From: Flavobacteriales bacterium UBA7612 | Lineage (GTDB): Bacteria > Bacteroidota > Bacteroidia > Flavobacteriales > Weeksellaceae | Length of the DNA: 64,000 nucleotides | Direction of reading: 5' to 3' | NCBI GenBank assembly: GCA_002484335.1 | Contig: DLJQ01000012.1 | Span: forward strand, 260,300-324,299 | Part shown: piece by piece, positions 25,493-34,927 of the stretch | Position numbering within the stretch: the stretch's first letter is position 1 | How the letters are laid out: each line of letters begins with the position of its first letter | Program-made: the position numbers and the translations under genes | The notes under the pieces: model-generated | Seen by the model: the letters and a program-made list of their open reading frames with translations, nothing else | Told to the model about the DNA's origin: nothing | The model's database searches: none

Positions 25493-26644
25493 TTATCCTT
25501 CAAAAACAACACCTTCGTAACAAGCGTTATAGATAGCTTTTAAATCTTCTAAAACTGGAACTCTTGGGTTGAAACCTGTACAAGGATCAACTAATGCATT
25601 GTTTGAAATATAATCTAAGTTTTTCTCCCAATCTTCTTTAGAAATTCCAAATTCTTTGATTGAAGAAATATTATTTACATCAGAACGTAATTTTTCGATT
25701 GCTTGTGCTAAATCTTCAGCTGTTTCTTTTCCTATAACTTTTGCTAAATCTGGGAAACGAGTTGAAACTTTTGCATTGTAACGAATTACGTTTGGTAAAA
25801 AGATTGCATTTGCAGCACCATGAGGAATACCGTATAATGCACCAACTTGGTGAGATAATGAATGTACAATTCCTAACCATGCATTGTTAAATGCTAATCC
25901 AGCCATAAAAGATGCGTCATGCATATTTTGACGAGCTTTAATGTTTGTAGGATTGTTTACTGCCTCTTGTAAGTTATCAAAAACAATTTCTAAACCTCCT
26001 TTAGCTAAAACATCAGCATAGTTATCTTCAATATTAGAAACATAAGCTTCAACACAGTGTGTTAATGCATCCAATCCTGTGTTAGAAGTAATATGCGCAG
26101 GCATAGAAGCACAAATTTCTCCATCAACAATTGCGATATCTGGTGTTAATTCATAAGAAACGATAGGATATTTTACTCCTTTTTCTCTATCTGTAATAAC
26201 AGCTAAACCTGTAGTTTCTGTACCTGTACCACTTGTAGAAGGAATAGCAATAAATTTAGCTTTATTTCTTAATGTAGGAACTGTAAATGGTTTTGTCATA
26301 GCATCAAAACTAGCATCTGGATGCTCATAAAAAACCCACATCATTTTCGCTGCATCAATTGCAGAACAACCACCTAAACCGATAATCCAATCTGGTTGAA
26401 ATTCGTTCATTACTTCAGCTCCTTTGAAACTTGTTGCAGAAGAAGGATCCTCCTCTACTCCATCAAAAACTTTAGTTTCTAAACCAGCTTCTTCTAAAAA
26501 AGCAATTGCACGATCCAAAGCTCCACTCTTTTTCATAGAACTTCCTCCTGTAACGATAATAGCTTTTTTACCTTTTATATTTTTTAATTCTTCTAATGAT
26601 CCTGCTCCGTGAAATACTTCACCAGCAACAAATAATTTGCTCAT
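25493..26644 (-). CDS. Iron-dependent alcohol dehydrogenase
   Basis: A 383-residue group III (Fe-ADH) dehydrogenase. NAD(P) site: GLGGCSAIDAAK; PSTSGTGTETT is the second signature. Metal ligands lie in HSLSHQVGALYGIPHGAAN (three His) with an upstream Asp. Family members reduce short aldehydes to alcohols or oxidise 1,2/1,3-diols and butanol; the substrate here is not determinable. An AraC-family gene sits 69 bases upstream on the same strand and is a likely regulator. It ends in a hairpin terminator beside a family B repeat. Confidence 0.9.
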   Translation of the reverse strand: MSKLFVAGEVFHGAGSLEELKNIKGKKAIIVTGGSSMKKSGALDRAIAFLEEAGLETKVFDGVEEDPSSATSFKGAEVMNEFQPDWIIGLGGCSAIDAAKMMWVFYEHPDASFDAMTKPFTVPTLRNKAKFIAIPSTSGTGTETTGLAVITDREKGVKYPIVSYELTPDIAIVDGEICASMPAHITSNTGLDALTHCVEAYVSNIEDNYADVLAKGGLEIVFDNLQEAVNNPTNIKARQNMHDASFMAGLAFNNAWLGIVHSLSHQVGALYGIPHGAANAIFLPNVIRYNAKVSTRFPDLAKVIGKETAEDLAQAIEKLRSDVNNISSIKEFGISKEDWEKNLDYISNNALVDPCTGFNPRVPVLEDLKAIYNACYEGVVFEG

Positions 26645-26713
26645 ATTGTTCTTATTTATTTTTCTAATGCAAAATTAGTTGTGAACGTTAAAGCAAATGT
26701 TATACAAACAAGA

Positions 26714-27604
26714 CTATGTATTATACTTTTGTGCCAATTCTTGTTGTAATTGTGTTGGAGTAAGATTTAATTTAGCTTTTACAAATTTATTTAAAGCCGC
26801 TGGAGAATTAAAACCTAAGTCAAAAGCTATTTCTTTGTGAGAAATATCTGCGAACATTAATTGCCGCTTAATCTCTGTTAAAATACGATTATGAATTGCA
26901 TTAATTGCCGTTTCTCCACAACTTTTCTTTGTTATTGAATTCAATTTTTTTGTCGTTATAAAAAGTTTATCAGCATAATATTGTACTGTTCTTTCTTCTT
27001 TATAACTTTCATTCAACATTTTTTTGAATTGAATATATAATGGCTGATCATTTGTATGTTGTCCTAAAACAGGATGCTGACCATGAATAGATTCTATAAG
27101 AGATAACAACAAAATTTTAATATAAAAACGAGCCTGCTCTTTCTTGATTTGACTTGGATTCTCGTATATCTCTTTGACTAAAGAAACAATATGTATTTTT
27201 TCTTGATAATCTTTGATAGGAAGAACAGTACAATTTAATTGATTTGATAAGTTAACATTGTATGCACTTAGTTCATTTTTTAAAATATCAGAACAGAACA
27301 TAACTTCTTCAAATAATATTATTTTTCCTGTAACATCTTCAGAATAATTAGTAATAGAATGTACTTGTTCTGGAAAAATAACAGAGACTTTTCCTTTTTT
27401 TAGAACATGTAATTTATCTTCTATCAATAATTCTAAATTACCTGATTCTGGAATTAAAACACAAAAATGATCTTTTTGATGGGGTTTAGAATAATCATTT
27501 ATTCTGTCAATAGATAATTCAAATATTCGAAAAGATAAATTATGATCTTCTTCTTTTTGAATCATTTGTTTTAATTTCATTTGTTCCATCATCACTGCTA
27601 TCAT
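26714..27604 (-). CDS. AraC-family regulator beside the alcohol dehydrogenase
   Basis: A 296-residue protein with a cupin-like sensor domain (KKGKVSVIFPEQVHSI around residues 66-82) and a C-terminal double HTH (about 195-290; QYYADKLFITTKKLNSITKK and SHKEIAFDLGFNSPAALNKFVKAK). The ATG at 27604 is followed by several further in-frame ATGs (IAVMMEQMK), so the true start could be up to eight codons later. Probably activates the downstream alcohol dehydrogenase gene; the effector is unknown. Confidence 0.82.
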   Translation of the reverse strand: MIAVMMEQMKLKQMIQKEEDHNLSFRIFELSIDRINDYSKPHQKDHFCVLIPESGNLELLIEDKLHVLKKGKVSVIFPEQVHSITNYSEDVTGKIILFEEVMFCSDILKNELSAYNVNLSNQLNCTVLPIKDYQEKIHIVSLVKEIYENPSQIKKEQARFYIKILLLSLIESIHGQHPVLGQHTNDQPLYIQFKKMLNESYKEERTVQYYADKLFITTKKLNSITKKSCGETAINAIHNRILTEIKRQLMFADISHKEIAFDLGFNSPAALNKFVKAKLNLTPTQLQQELAQKYNT

Positions 27605-27667
27605 ATTACAAAAGTAAAGCTTTTATAGTTTTTAACTCATCACAAAAAACGTTAAATATATTCTTCA

Positions 27668-27700
27668 TAAAAAAAGGTAGAAAAAATATCTACCTCTTTT
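27668..27700 (-). terminator. Terminator of msrAB
   Basis: AAAAGGTAGA / TCTACCTCTTTT hairpin; the plus-strand A run gives a T tract for the minus-strand transcript. Confidence 0.7.
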
Positions 27701-27733
27701 ATTTTTTTAATCCATTTTATATAAAAAAATTAT

Positions 27734-28822
27734 CTATTTCTTATCTAATAATGTCAAATACTTTTCATAACCTTTAGCTTTCATTTCATCTTTTGGAATA
27801 AATTTTAACGAAGCACTATTAATACAGTATCTTAATCCTCCTTTATCTTGTGGACCATCATCAAAAACATGACCTAGATGAGCATCTCCTGTTTTACTTC
27901 TCACTTCTGTTCTTTTCATACCATAAGTGTTATCCGTTTTTTCTTCTATAAGATTTTCACTTATTGGTTTTGAAAAACTTGGCCAACCACAACCTGATTC
28001 AAATTTATCCGTTGAAATAAAAAGAGGTTCTCCTGTCGTAATATCTACATAAATACCTTCTCTAAACTCAGCATTATACTCATTTGCAAATGGTCTTTCT
28101 GTTGCATTATTTTGTGTAACTTCATATTGTAATGGAGTTAATTCTTTTTTAAGTTCTGCATCGTCTTTTTTTGCATATTCTACCTTTCCTTTTGGAGCAG
28201 GATTCGCATTACGAGCAATCTCAAACATATTTGGTGTTATATGGCAATACCCTCCAGGATTTTTCACTAAATAATCTTGATGATAACTTTCAGCATCATA
28301 AAAATTACGTAAAGGTTCATGTTCAATAACAATTTTATGATTGTATTGTTTTTCTAATCCTTTTATTTTTTCGTCTATAATCTTACTATCATCAGGATTT
28401 GTATAATAAACTCCAGTTCTGTATTGTGTTCCTACATCATTACCTTGTTTATTAAGACTTGTAGGATCTATCGTTTTAAAATATAAATCAATCAACAATC
28501 CCAAATCAACAACTTTAGGATCATACGTTACTTTTACGGTTTCTGCAAAACCAGTTTCACCGGTTGTAACTTGCTCATACGATGGATTTTCAATTTTTCC
28601 ATTCGCATAACCAACAGTTGTATTGGTAACACCTCGAACTTGTTGAAAAAAATGTTCTGTCCCCCAAAAACACCCACCTGCAAAATATATTTCTCTTTCT
28701 GAATTACTCATAATATGTTCACTTTTTTTATTGACTTGATTATCTTTCTTCTCTTTACAACTAAAACTAGCAAGTATAATTCCCACTACAATTAGTGTAC
28801 TTATGATAAATATTTTTTTCAT
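27734..28822 (-). CDS. msrAB: Bifunctional methionine sulfoxide reductase MsrAB (lipoprotein)
   Basis: A 362-residue fusion repairing both S- and R-methionine sulfoxide. The MsrA domain comes first with the catalytic Cys in [12 protein letters not shown], followed by the MsrB domain with [21 protein letters not shown] and the catalytic Cys in [11 protein letters not shown]. The start at 28822 (MKKIFI) gives a proper lipoprotein signal ending ...ASFSC; an upstream ATG at 28849 would spoil it. Lipidation places the enzyme outside the cytoplasm, so it presumably protects envelope proteins from oxidants. The Zn-binding CxxC pairs found in many MsrB proteins are absent. Confidence 0.93.
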   Translation of the reverse strand: MKKIFIISTLIVVGIILASFSCKEKKDNQVNKKSEHIMSNSEREIYFAGGCFWGTEHFFQQVRGVTNTTVGYANGKIENPSYEQVTTGETGFAETVKVTYDPKVVDLGLLIDLYFKTIDPTSLNKQGNDVGTQYRTGVYYTNPDDSKIIDEKIKGLEKQYNHKIVIEHEPLRNFYDAESYHQDYLVKNPGGYCHITPNMFEIARNANPAPKGKVEYAKKDDAELKKELTPLQYEVTQNNATERPFANEYNAEFREGIYVDITTGEPLFISTDKFESGCGWPSFSKPISENLIEEKTDNTYGMKRTEVRSKTGDAHLGHVFDDGPQDKGGLRYCINSASLKFIPKDEMKAKGYEKYLTLLDKK

Positions 28823-29025
28823 GTTTTTTATACTTTTTATTAAACTCAAAAAACGATCATTATTTGTTTTAAATCAATGAAATAACATTAAAAAACAACT
28901 AATAATCGACTAAAGTTTTATTTATTACTAATTTACGATTTTTACTTAGCAATAAAAACACAAAAAGATGTTAATTGTATGATAGATCTGTTTTGTATCT
29001 AAATTATTTAATAACATTTTCTGTC

Positions 29026-30057
29026 TAAGATTTCGATACAATTTTCTGCGAAAATCACTCTATCTGACTGACAGAAAGAAAATCTGTCATTTTGAGTGAA
29101 ATTCGATTAGAATTTAGTATCGAAAAATAAGTAAGTATTTTTTTGGATATTATTTTAATTAATTTTGTTTTCTGCCTTAGATTTCGATACAATTTTCTAC
29201 GAAAACCACTCTATCTGACAGAAAAATTAAAATTTCTTTTTTGATAAATTAGGTAAATTTTCATAGTTACCATTTATTAATGCTATTTTTTTATTTCGTG
29301 ACCATTTCTTGATTTGTTTTTCTTTTTCAATTGCCATTTCAATATTACTAAAAGATGTAAAAAATACTAATTTTAAAGGTTTTCTATTAAAAGTATATGA
29401 TTTGTAGTCATTATTATTTTGATGTTCCGAAAATCTTTTAAGAATATCATTTGTAACTCCAACATAAAATGATTTATCAGAGCATTCGATAATGTATACA
29501 TAATAATTTTTCATTTCTTAATATACTAAAAATCTGTCATTTTGAGTGAAATTCGATTAGAATTTAGTATCGAAAAATAAGTAAAGATTTTTTGGATATT
29601 ATTTTAATTAATTTTGTTTTTTATCTTAGATTTCGATACAATTTTCTGCGAAAATCACTCTATCTGACAGAAAAAAAATCTGTCATTTTGAGTGAAATTC
29701 GATTAGAGTTTTGTATCGAAAAATAAGTAAGGATTTTTTGGAATATTATTTTAATCAATTTGTTTTCTATCTCAAATCTCGATACAATTTTCTGCGAAAA
29801 CCACTCTATCTGACAGAAAGAAAATCTGTCATTTTGAGTGAAATTCGATTAGAATTTAATATCGAAAAATAAGTAAAGATTTTTTGGAATATTATTTTAA
29901 TTAATTTGTTTTCTGTCTTAGATTTCGATACAATTTTCTGCGAAAACCACTCTATCTGACAGAAACGAAATTTATAAAGAATCTATGTTTCGACAAGCTC
30001 AACATGACATAATAAATTCAAATTGTAATTTTCTGCGAAAATCACTCTATCTGACAG
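29026..30057. repeat. Tandem array of ~137-bp palindromic units around a GIY-YIG gene
   Basis: Units bounded by CTGTCATTTTGAGTG (left) and CACTCTATCTGACAG (right) lie at 29084-29221, 29534-29670, 29680-29816 and 29826-29962. Partial right arms lie at 29026-29074 and 30027-30057. Within each unit the ends are imperfect inverted repeats (GTATCGAAAAAT versus TTTCGATAC). Three junctions between units have the same 9-base A-rich spacer (29075-29083, 29671-29679, 29817-29825). The fourth spacer (29222-29533) is 312 bases and contains a GIY-YIG gene. A 28-base copy of another repeat (29984-30011) interrupts the right end. Apart from that gene, no ORF is present in 28850-30172. Confidence 0.85.
29227..29514 (-). 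CDS. Small GIY-YIG nuclease-family protein inside the repeat array
   Basis: A 95-residue single-domain protein: YYVYIIECSDKSFYVGVTND is the GIY-YIG motif (Y-V-Y ... Y-V-G), ILKRFSEH supplies the conserved Arg and His, and EKEKQIKKWSRNKKIALI the Glu-bearing third segment. Stand-alone proteins of this size (UvrC-N/YhbQ-like) are widespread in Bacteroidota and poorly understood; related domains are DNA endonucleases in homing, transposition and repair. The gene occupies exactly one inter-unit spacer of a tandem palindromic repeat. This raises the possibility that it acts on, or mobilises, those repeats, but that is inference. Confidence 0.88.
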   Translation of the reverse strand: MKNYYVYIIECSDKSFYVGVTNDILKRFSEHQNNNDYKSYTFNRKPLKLVFFTSFSNIEMAIEKEKQIKKWSRNKKIALINGNYENLPNLSKKKF

Positions 30058-30073
30058 AAAATAAGTCTTAATC

Positions 30074-30164
30074 TGCAATAGCGATTGACGTGAAAATCCT
30101 TTTTATGTAGCATTCTAGCGAAATAAAAAGATTGTAACAAAAAGCGCGACCCGAAGGGATTGCC
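30074..30164. repeat. Dispersed intergenic repeat, family B (copy 5)
   Basis: GCAATAGCGATTGACG ... ATCCTTTTTATGTAGC ... AAAAAGATTG ... GACCCGAAGGGATTGCCC; same ends as the copy at 1408-1550. The CCCGAAGGG part is itself a small hairpin. It borders the 3' end of recR. Confidence 0.75.
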
Positions 30165-30172
30165 CTAAAAAA

Positions 30173-30787
30173 TTAAAACTTAGTTTCTGAATAAGGGATA
30201 CGATGTTGAATAGAACGAACCAATGTAGCTTCATCTGCATATTCTAACTCGTCACCAACGCCCAATCCCCTTGCAATGGTAGAGAAAATTACATCTACGT
30301 CTTTTAACTGTCTATATAAATAAAATACCGTCGTGTCTCCTTCCATCGTAGAACTTAATGCAAAAATTATTTCTTTTACATCTTCATTTTTTACACGATG
30401 AATTAATGTTGCGATATTCAATTGGTCTGGACCAATTCCTTCCATTGGAGAAATTTTACCTCCCAATACATGATATTGTCCTCTGAATTGTCCTGTATTT
30501 TCTATCGCCATAACATCTCGTACATCCTCTACCACACAAATTGTTGTTTCGTCACGTAATGGATTACTACAAATTTCGCAGATTTCTTCGTCAGAAATTG
30601 TATGGCAATGTTCGCAATACTTGACATCTTCTACCAAATGAGAAAGTGCTTCGGACAAAGCTGTTGTTTGAGATTTTGGACGATTTAGCATATGCAAAAC
30701 CAGTCGTAAAGCTGTACGTTTTCCTATTCCTGGTAAATTCGACATTTCTTCTACTGCTCGTTCTAAAACCTTACTTGGATAATTCAT
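30173..30787 (-). CDS. recR: Recombination protein RecR
   Basis: A 204-residue RecFOR-pathway protein that helps load RecA on gapped DNA. Visible are the N-terminal HhH region ([12 protein letters not shown]), the zinc-binding cysteines [16 protein letters not shown] (C4 type) and the Toprim domain ([14 protein letters not shown] ... [19 protein letters not shown]). Standard length. Divergent from the sodium symporter gene. Confidence 0.95.
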   Translation of the reverse strand: MNYPSKVLERAVEEMSNLPGIGKRTALRLVLHMLNRPKSQTTALSEALSHLVEDVKYCEHCHTISDEEICEICSNPLRDETTICVVEDVRDVMAIENTGQFRGQYHVLGGKISPMEGIGPDQLNIATLIHRVKNEDVKEIIFALSSTMEGDTTVFYLYRQLKDVDVIFSTIARGLGVGDELEYADEATLVRSIQHRIPYSETKF

Positions 30788-30897
30788 GTATTTTAAAAAA
30801 TAATAGATTACAAATTTACAATTTTATCTCTGTAAAAATAATATAGGCTGTTATCTACAAAAAAGTTTAAATTTGAAATTATTTACTAGAATAAATT

Positions 30898-32430
30898 ATG
30901 AATTCAACAATTATACTACTTTGTGTAATCCTATACTTTGTAGGGCTTTTAGTCATTTCTTACTTTACAAGTCGTAATTCCGACAATCAATCTTTTTTTA
31001 ACGGAAACAAAAAAAGTAAATGGTGGTTGGTTGCCTTCGGAATGATAGGAACAAGTTTAAGTGGTGTAACTTTTATTTCCGTTCCCGGAACTGTTGGTAA
31101 ACTGACAGGAACAGAATATATATATGGTGGTTTCGAGTATTATATGATGGTGATTGGTTTTTTCTTGGGTTATTTTATTGTCGCAGGAATTCTATTACCA
31201 CTTTATTATAAAATGAATTTAACCTCTATTTATACCTATCTCGGGAAACGTTTTAATGTAGAGGCACACAAAATGGGTTCTATTTTCTTTATTATTTCTA
31301 GAGGGATTGGAGCTACAGCACGTTTGTATCTTGTTGTAAATGTTTTACAAATCTTTTTATTAGACAATTTAGGTGTTCCGTTTTGGGTAACAACATTTAT
31401 TTTACTATTAATGATTTTATTGTATACGTTTGAAGGTGGAGTAAAAACAATTGTAGTTACAGATACTTTACAAACATCGTTTATGATTATTAGTTTAATT
31501 GCCTGTATATGGTTTATTCTATCTCATCTTAACCTTAGTGTAGGTGAAGCATACGATATTATGCAAGCAAAAAATTATACTCATTTCATCAATTCTGACC
31601 CAAATTCTAAAACTTATTTCCTGAAAACAATTTTGGGTGGAATGTTTATAACCATTGCAATGACTGGTTTGGACCAAGAAATGATGCAAAAAAATATCTC
31701 TGTAGATAATTTACATAATTCGAAAAAGAATATGCTAACCTTTGCGGGAACATTACTTATCGTGAATTTAGCTTTCCTATTTCTTGGTGGATTATTGTAT
31801 ATCTATGCCATGAGCGAAGGTGGATTTTATACGACAGATGGTTTCTTTATGCAACAAGGTGGACAAAATATTATGGGAGACGATATGTTCCCTGCCTTAT
31901 CTTTATTAGGACATCATTTTCCTATGATTATTGCAATTATATTTATCATCGGACTTATTTCTGCTCTTTTTCCATCGGCAGATGGAGCATTAACAGCTGT
32001 TACAAGTTCTTTTTGTGTCGATTTATTGAACTTGAATGAAGACAAAAACAAAACCGAAAAAGAAAAAAAGAAAACCAGAATTCGTGTACATTTAGTATTT
32101 ACAATTATTTTCTTTATTTTAATCATGATTTTTAAGGTAATCAATAACAAATCAATTGTTTATTTGGTCATGGAAATTGCTGGTTATACATACGGACCAT
32201 TGTTAGGTTTGTTTGCATTCGGAATTTTAACCAAACGAAACATTTACAAAAAATATGCTATTGTAACCGTTGCAGTATTAGCACCATTATTCACTTATAT
32301 CATCAACGAATCTGTGACTAATTTTACCGATTACAGAATTGGTGTAGAACTTATTGTAGTCAACGGATTATTAACATTTTTGGGATTATATGCCGTAAGT
32401 ACAAAACAATTACAACAAACACAAAACTAA
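30898..32430 (+). CDS. Sodium:solute symporter (SSS family)
   Basis: A 510-residue membrane protein with about 13 hydrophobic helices. SLSGVTFISVPGTVG, ATARLYLVVNVL and ALFPSADGALTAVTSSFCVDLL (family signature with Ser/Thr residues of the Na2 site) identify the SSS/SLC5 family. Substrates in this family range from sugars to proline, pantothenate and sialic acid. The adjacent proC, 15 bases downstream and probably in the same operon, hints at an amino-acid-related solute, but this is weak evidence. Confidence 0.88.
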   Translation: MNSTIILLCVILYFVGLLVISYFTSRNSDNQSFFNGNKKSKWWLVAFGMIGTSLSGVTFISVPGTVGKLTGTEYIYGGFEYYMMVIGFFLGYFIVAGILLPLYYKMNLTSIYTYLGKRFNVEAHKMGSIFFIISRGIGATARLYLVVNVLQIFLLDNLGVPFWVTTFILLLMILLYTFEGGVKTIVVTDTLQTSFMIISLIACIWFILSHLNLSVGEAYDIMQAKNYTHFINSDPNSKTYFLKTILGGMFITIAMTGLDQEMMQKNISVDNLHNSKKNMLTFAGTLLIVNLAFLFLGGLLYIYAMSEGGFYTTDGFFMQQGGQNIMGDDMFPALSLLGHHFPMIIAIIFIIGLISALFPSADGALTAVTSSFCVDLLNLNEDKNKTEKEKKKTRIRVHLVFTIIFFILIMIFKVINNKSIVYLVMEIAGYTYGPLLGLFAFGILTKRNIYKKYAIVTVAVLAPLFTYIINESVTNFTDYRIGVELIVVNGLLTFLGLYAVSTKQLQQTQN

Positions 32431-32445
32431 TATAGAACCACTACT

Positions 32446-33228
32446 ATGAAAAAAATTGCTATTATAGGAGCAGGAAATCTTGGGATTGCTATTGCAGAAG
32501 GCTTAATCAAGAAAAATACCTTCCGAGCAGAACAGATTATTGCCACAAGAAATAATTTAGCTCAGCTACAACATCTCGAAAAACTAGGTGTAACGATTAC
32601 CAAGGATAATCAGTTTGCAGTAAAAGAGGCAGATTATATTCTATTATGTGTAAAACCTTTCAAGGTTGAAGAAGTTTTACAAAAACTGAAAGACGATTTT
32701 ACCTCAGCCAAAACTCTTATTTCTGTTGCAACTGGCGTTTCACTAAACACCTACGAAAATATAATTGGGAAAGACATTAATATTTTTCGTGCAATGCCAA
32801 ATACAGCTGCTGCGGTAGAAGAATCTATCACTTGTATTTGTGGAAACACAAAAGACGAAAAAGTAAGCAACGAAGTAAAAATTATTTTTGATACTATTGG
32901 AGATTCAATTTTCATTAACGAAGAACTGATGAATGCTGCAACTGTAGTTGGTGCTTGTGGAATTGCTTATGTTTTACGTTTTATACGTGCTATGATACAA
33001 GGCGGAATCGAAATAGGTTTCGATGCACAAACAGCCACAAAAATAGTTGCACAAACAGTAAAAGGAGCATCAGAATTGTTAATAGAAAACGGATTGCATC
33101 CAGAGCAAGAAATAGACAAAGTAACAACTCCAAAAGGTTGCACCATTGCAGGACTTAATGAAATGGAACACCAAGGTTTCAGTTCTGCTTTGATAAAAGG
33201 AATCAAAACATCATTTGATAAAATATAA
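32446..33228 (+). CDS. proC: Pyrroline-5-carboxylate reductase
   Basis: A 260-residue NAD(P)H-dependent enzyme performing the last step of proline biosynthesis. The N-terminal Rossmann motif is IIGAGNLGIAIAEGL, with the substrate/dimer helix signature GCTIAGLNEMEHQGFSSAL near the C-terminus and FRAMPNTAAAVEES in the middle. It lies between the sodium symporter and a short conserved ORF whose ATG starts 1 base after the proC stop, so all three look co-transcribed. Confidence 0.93.
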   Translation: MKKIAIIGAGNLGIAIAEGLIKKNTFRAEQIIATRNNLAQLQHLEKLGVTITKDNQFAVKEADYILLCVKPFKVEEVLQKLKDDFTSAKTLISVATGVSLNTYENIIGKDINIFRAMPNTAAAVEESITCICGNTKDEKVSNEVKIIFDTIGDSIFINEELMNAATVVGACGIAYVLRFIRAMIQGGIEIGFDAQTATKIVAQTVKGASELLIENGLHPEQEIDKVTTPKGCTIAGLNEMEHQGFSSALIKGIKTSFDKI

Positions 33229-33229
33229 A

Positions 33230-33469
33230 ATGGAAAAAAAATTAAAATTAATCTGGGATTTCTATGGTCCCGACGCAATACCAACAGCCAAACATCATGC
33301 AATTCATCTGAAACAATATGCAGAGAAAGAAAAACTACAAAGTACACTTTCTGATTTTGTGGAGGTAGAACCAGAATATGCGGTTGCTTATTTGGTGGTT
33401 GTAGAATCGGAAATGATACAGGTACGCGATGCTTTAATTCCGCACCGTGGCGAATGGCACAACGATTAA
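33230..33469 (+). CDS. Conserved small protein downstream of proC
   Basis: A 79-residue soluble protein not recognised as a named family. It starts with MEKKLKLIWDFYGPDA and contains HHAIHLKQYAEKE and IPHRGEWHND near the end, with a notable cluster of His. An ATG at 33230 directly after the proC stop is preferred over 33215, which would overlap proC. The tight spacing implies co-translation with proC. From memory, similar short proteins sit beside proC in other flavobacteria, but I cannot assign a function. Confidence 0.65.
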   Translation: MEKKLKLIWDFYGPDAIPTAKHHAIHLKQYAEKEKLQSTLSDFVEVEPEYAVAYLVVVESEMIQVRDALIPHRGEWHND

Positions 33470-33483
33470 GCTATTTTTTCTTT

Positions 33484-33591
33484 GGGCGGTTGACACGGCT
33501 ATTCGCTGTATCTTTGATAAACAAATGGGACTTTTTTATTTTGTAAGAAGTTCCATTTTTTATAAAAGGATGTCGCTGCTATCCGTACCGC
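33484..33591. repeat. Dispersed intergenic repeat, family B (copy 6)
   Basis: GGGCGGTTGACACGGCTATTCG, CTGTATCTTTGATAA, AAAAGGATGTCGCTGC and TATCCGTACCGC. Its ends match the copy at 45781-45884 more closely than the others, suggesting a subfamily. A GGAACTT/AAGTTCC-like hairpin is in its centre. Confidence 0.75.
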
Positions 33592-33690
33592 AAAACTCTT
33601 ATAATTAATATATTGATTAATAAAAATATACTATATTTACGGAGGTATATAAATTAATTGTAATCTTTCTAAAAAACACAGTTAAATCAT

Positions 33691-34266
33691 ATGAATGACA
33701 AATACATTTTATTGTTAAAAAGACAACTTGAAGAAGTAGAAAAAATTGGAACTAATGAATCAACAGTTAATGAACGATCTTATGGTGTTGAGGCTTGGAA
33801 AAGTGCTACAATTTCGATACTCGAAACAATTTTTGGACAAAAAAGTAAAAAAATAGAAGAGATTGAAAAAATTGAATTAAAAAGTCGTGTTTCATTAAAT
33901 GGACCAACAATTTATTATGTTCAAACTGTTAAAGAAAGAGCAAGAGCAATACTAAATGCTTGCATAACTGAGTTAGAAATTTTAGGAAACCCAAACCAAA
34001 TATATACGGGAGAAAAAGAAGGATTGAATCTTAATATTACTCAAAATCAACAAAATACCCAAACTGTTAATTTGAGTATTATTATTGAAGAATTGAGAAA
34101 AGAATTAAATGGAAATCAACTTGAAGAAATTCAAAATATATTAGATTCCGAAGAAACTACTGAAGAGAAAAAGAAAAGTATTGGTTCAAAACTAAAAGAT
34201 TTTGGAATTAATACATTATCAAACATTATTGCTGGAATTATTACAAATCCATCAATTTATTCGTAA
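33691..34266 (+). CDS. Hypothetical protein, three-part architecture
   Basis: A 191-residue protein I do not recognise. Residues 1-95 are predicted helical and charged (EAWKSATISILETIFGQKSKKIEEIE; TVKERARAILNACITELEIL). Residues 108-125 form an Asn/Gln/Thr-rich linker. Residues 126-165 are a Glu/Lys helical segment, and the C-terminal 25 residues (LKDFGINTLSNIIAGIITN) are amphipathic to hydrophobic. Helical sensor, polar linker and short hydrophobic end are seen in some small bacterial defence effectors, but nothing specific supports that here. It stands alone in an accessory stretch. Confidence 0.6.
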   Translation: MNDKYILLLKRQLEEVEKIGTNESTVNERSYGVEAWKSATISILETIFGQKSKKIEEIEKIELKSRVSLNGPTIYYVQTVKERARAILNACITELEILGNPNQIYTGEKEGLNLNITQNQQNTQTVNLSIIIEELRKELNGNQLEEIQNILDSEETTEEKKKSIGSKLKDFGINTLSNIIAGIITNPSIYS

Positions 34267-34387
34267 AAAGACTATAGATAACATAAGTTTTGCAAAATGG
34301 CTGGTCAAGGCTAAATGAATGTTTGTACACCATTTACTGTCAAATGCATTTCCCGTTAGTTGTAATACTCCGCAAAAAACCATATAA

Positions 34388-34927
34388 ATGAACGAAACTC
34401 AGAAATTTTGTAACATTGCTCGAAAACGCTCTGAAGAAAATAAAAATGCATTCAAAATCTTATATCAATCAAATTTATATGGGCAAACAATATCTGTATT
34501 GAGACAAGAAATAGATACTTTAGTTAGAATCCTATTTTTACTAAATCAACCTGTTAGTGTTAGAACAGAACTAATAAACCAGACTTTTGAAGGAAAAAAA
34601 TGGAAAATTGGTAAAACCCAAATTACTGATAAAGTAATGGTAGAGCTTGCAGATGAATTAAATGGTTGAACAAGAAATGTTTATAAATTTGGTTGCGGCT
34701 TTATCCATTTGTCAAATTTTCATGATTATCAAAATGAAAATATATTTGATAAATTAGAAGAAATTGACAAGAAAAACATTATTAGTTATCTAAATACATA
34801 TCACGGTTTTGGATTTGAAGGAGAATTAAATACTAAATCAATAATTCCATATTTACCAAAAATTTTTGACAAAATTCGAGGAAATCTTGAGTGTTATATT
34901 GAATACTTAGAAAAAAAAAAACATTGA
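34388..34927 (+). pseudogene. Hypothetical gene interrupted by an in-frame TGA
   Basis: Two consecutive ORFs share one frame and are separated only by a TGA at 34667-34669. Read through, they give one 179-residue protein: N-terminal MNETQKFCNIARKRSEENK, then ELNG-stop-TRNVYKFGCGFIHLSNFHDY, ending LECYIEYLEKKKH. The sequence after the stop is coherent and has no ATG near its beginning, which supports a nonsense change; a Trp codon (TGG to TGA) in a GWT context is a simple explanation. Function unknown. TGA is a true stop elsewhere (lrgA), so readthrough is unlikely. Assembly error cannot be excluded. Confidence 0.75.

Noticed and set aside
29026..30057. CRISPR array
   Set aside because: Units are ~137 bp, palindromic, with identical 9-base spacers; CRISPR repeats are shorter with unique spacers, and no cas gene is near.
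34667..34669. Selenocysteine or Trp recoding of TGA in the interrupted gene
   Set aside because: No selenoprotein motif or SECIS-like hairpin was seen, and lrgA ends in a normal TGA. A nonsense substitution is simpler.
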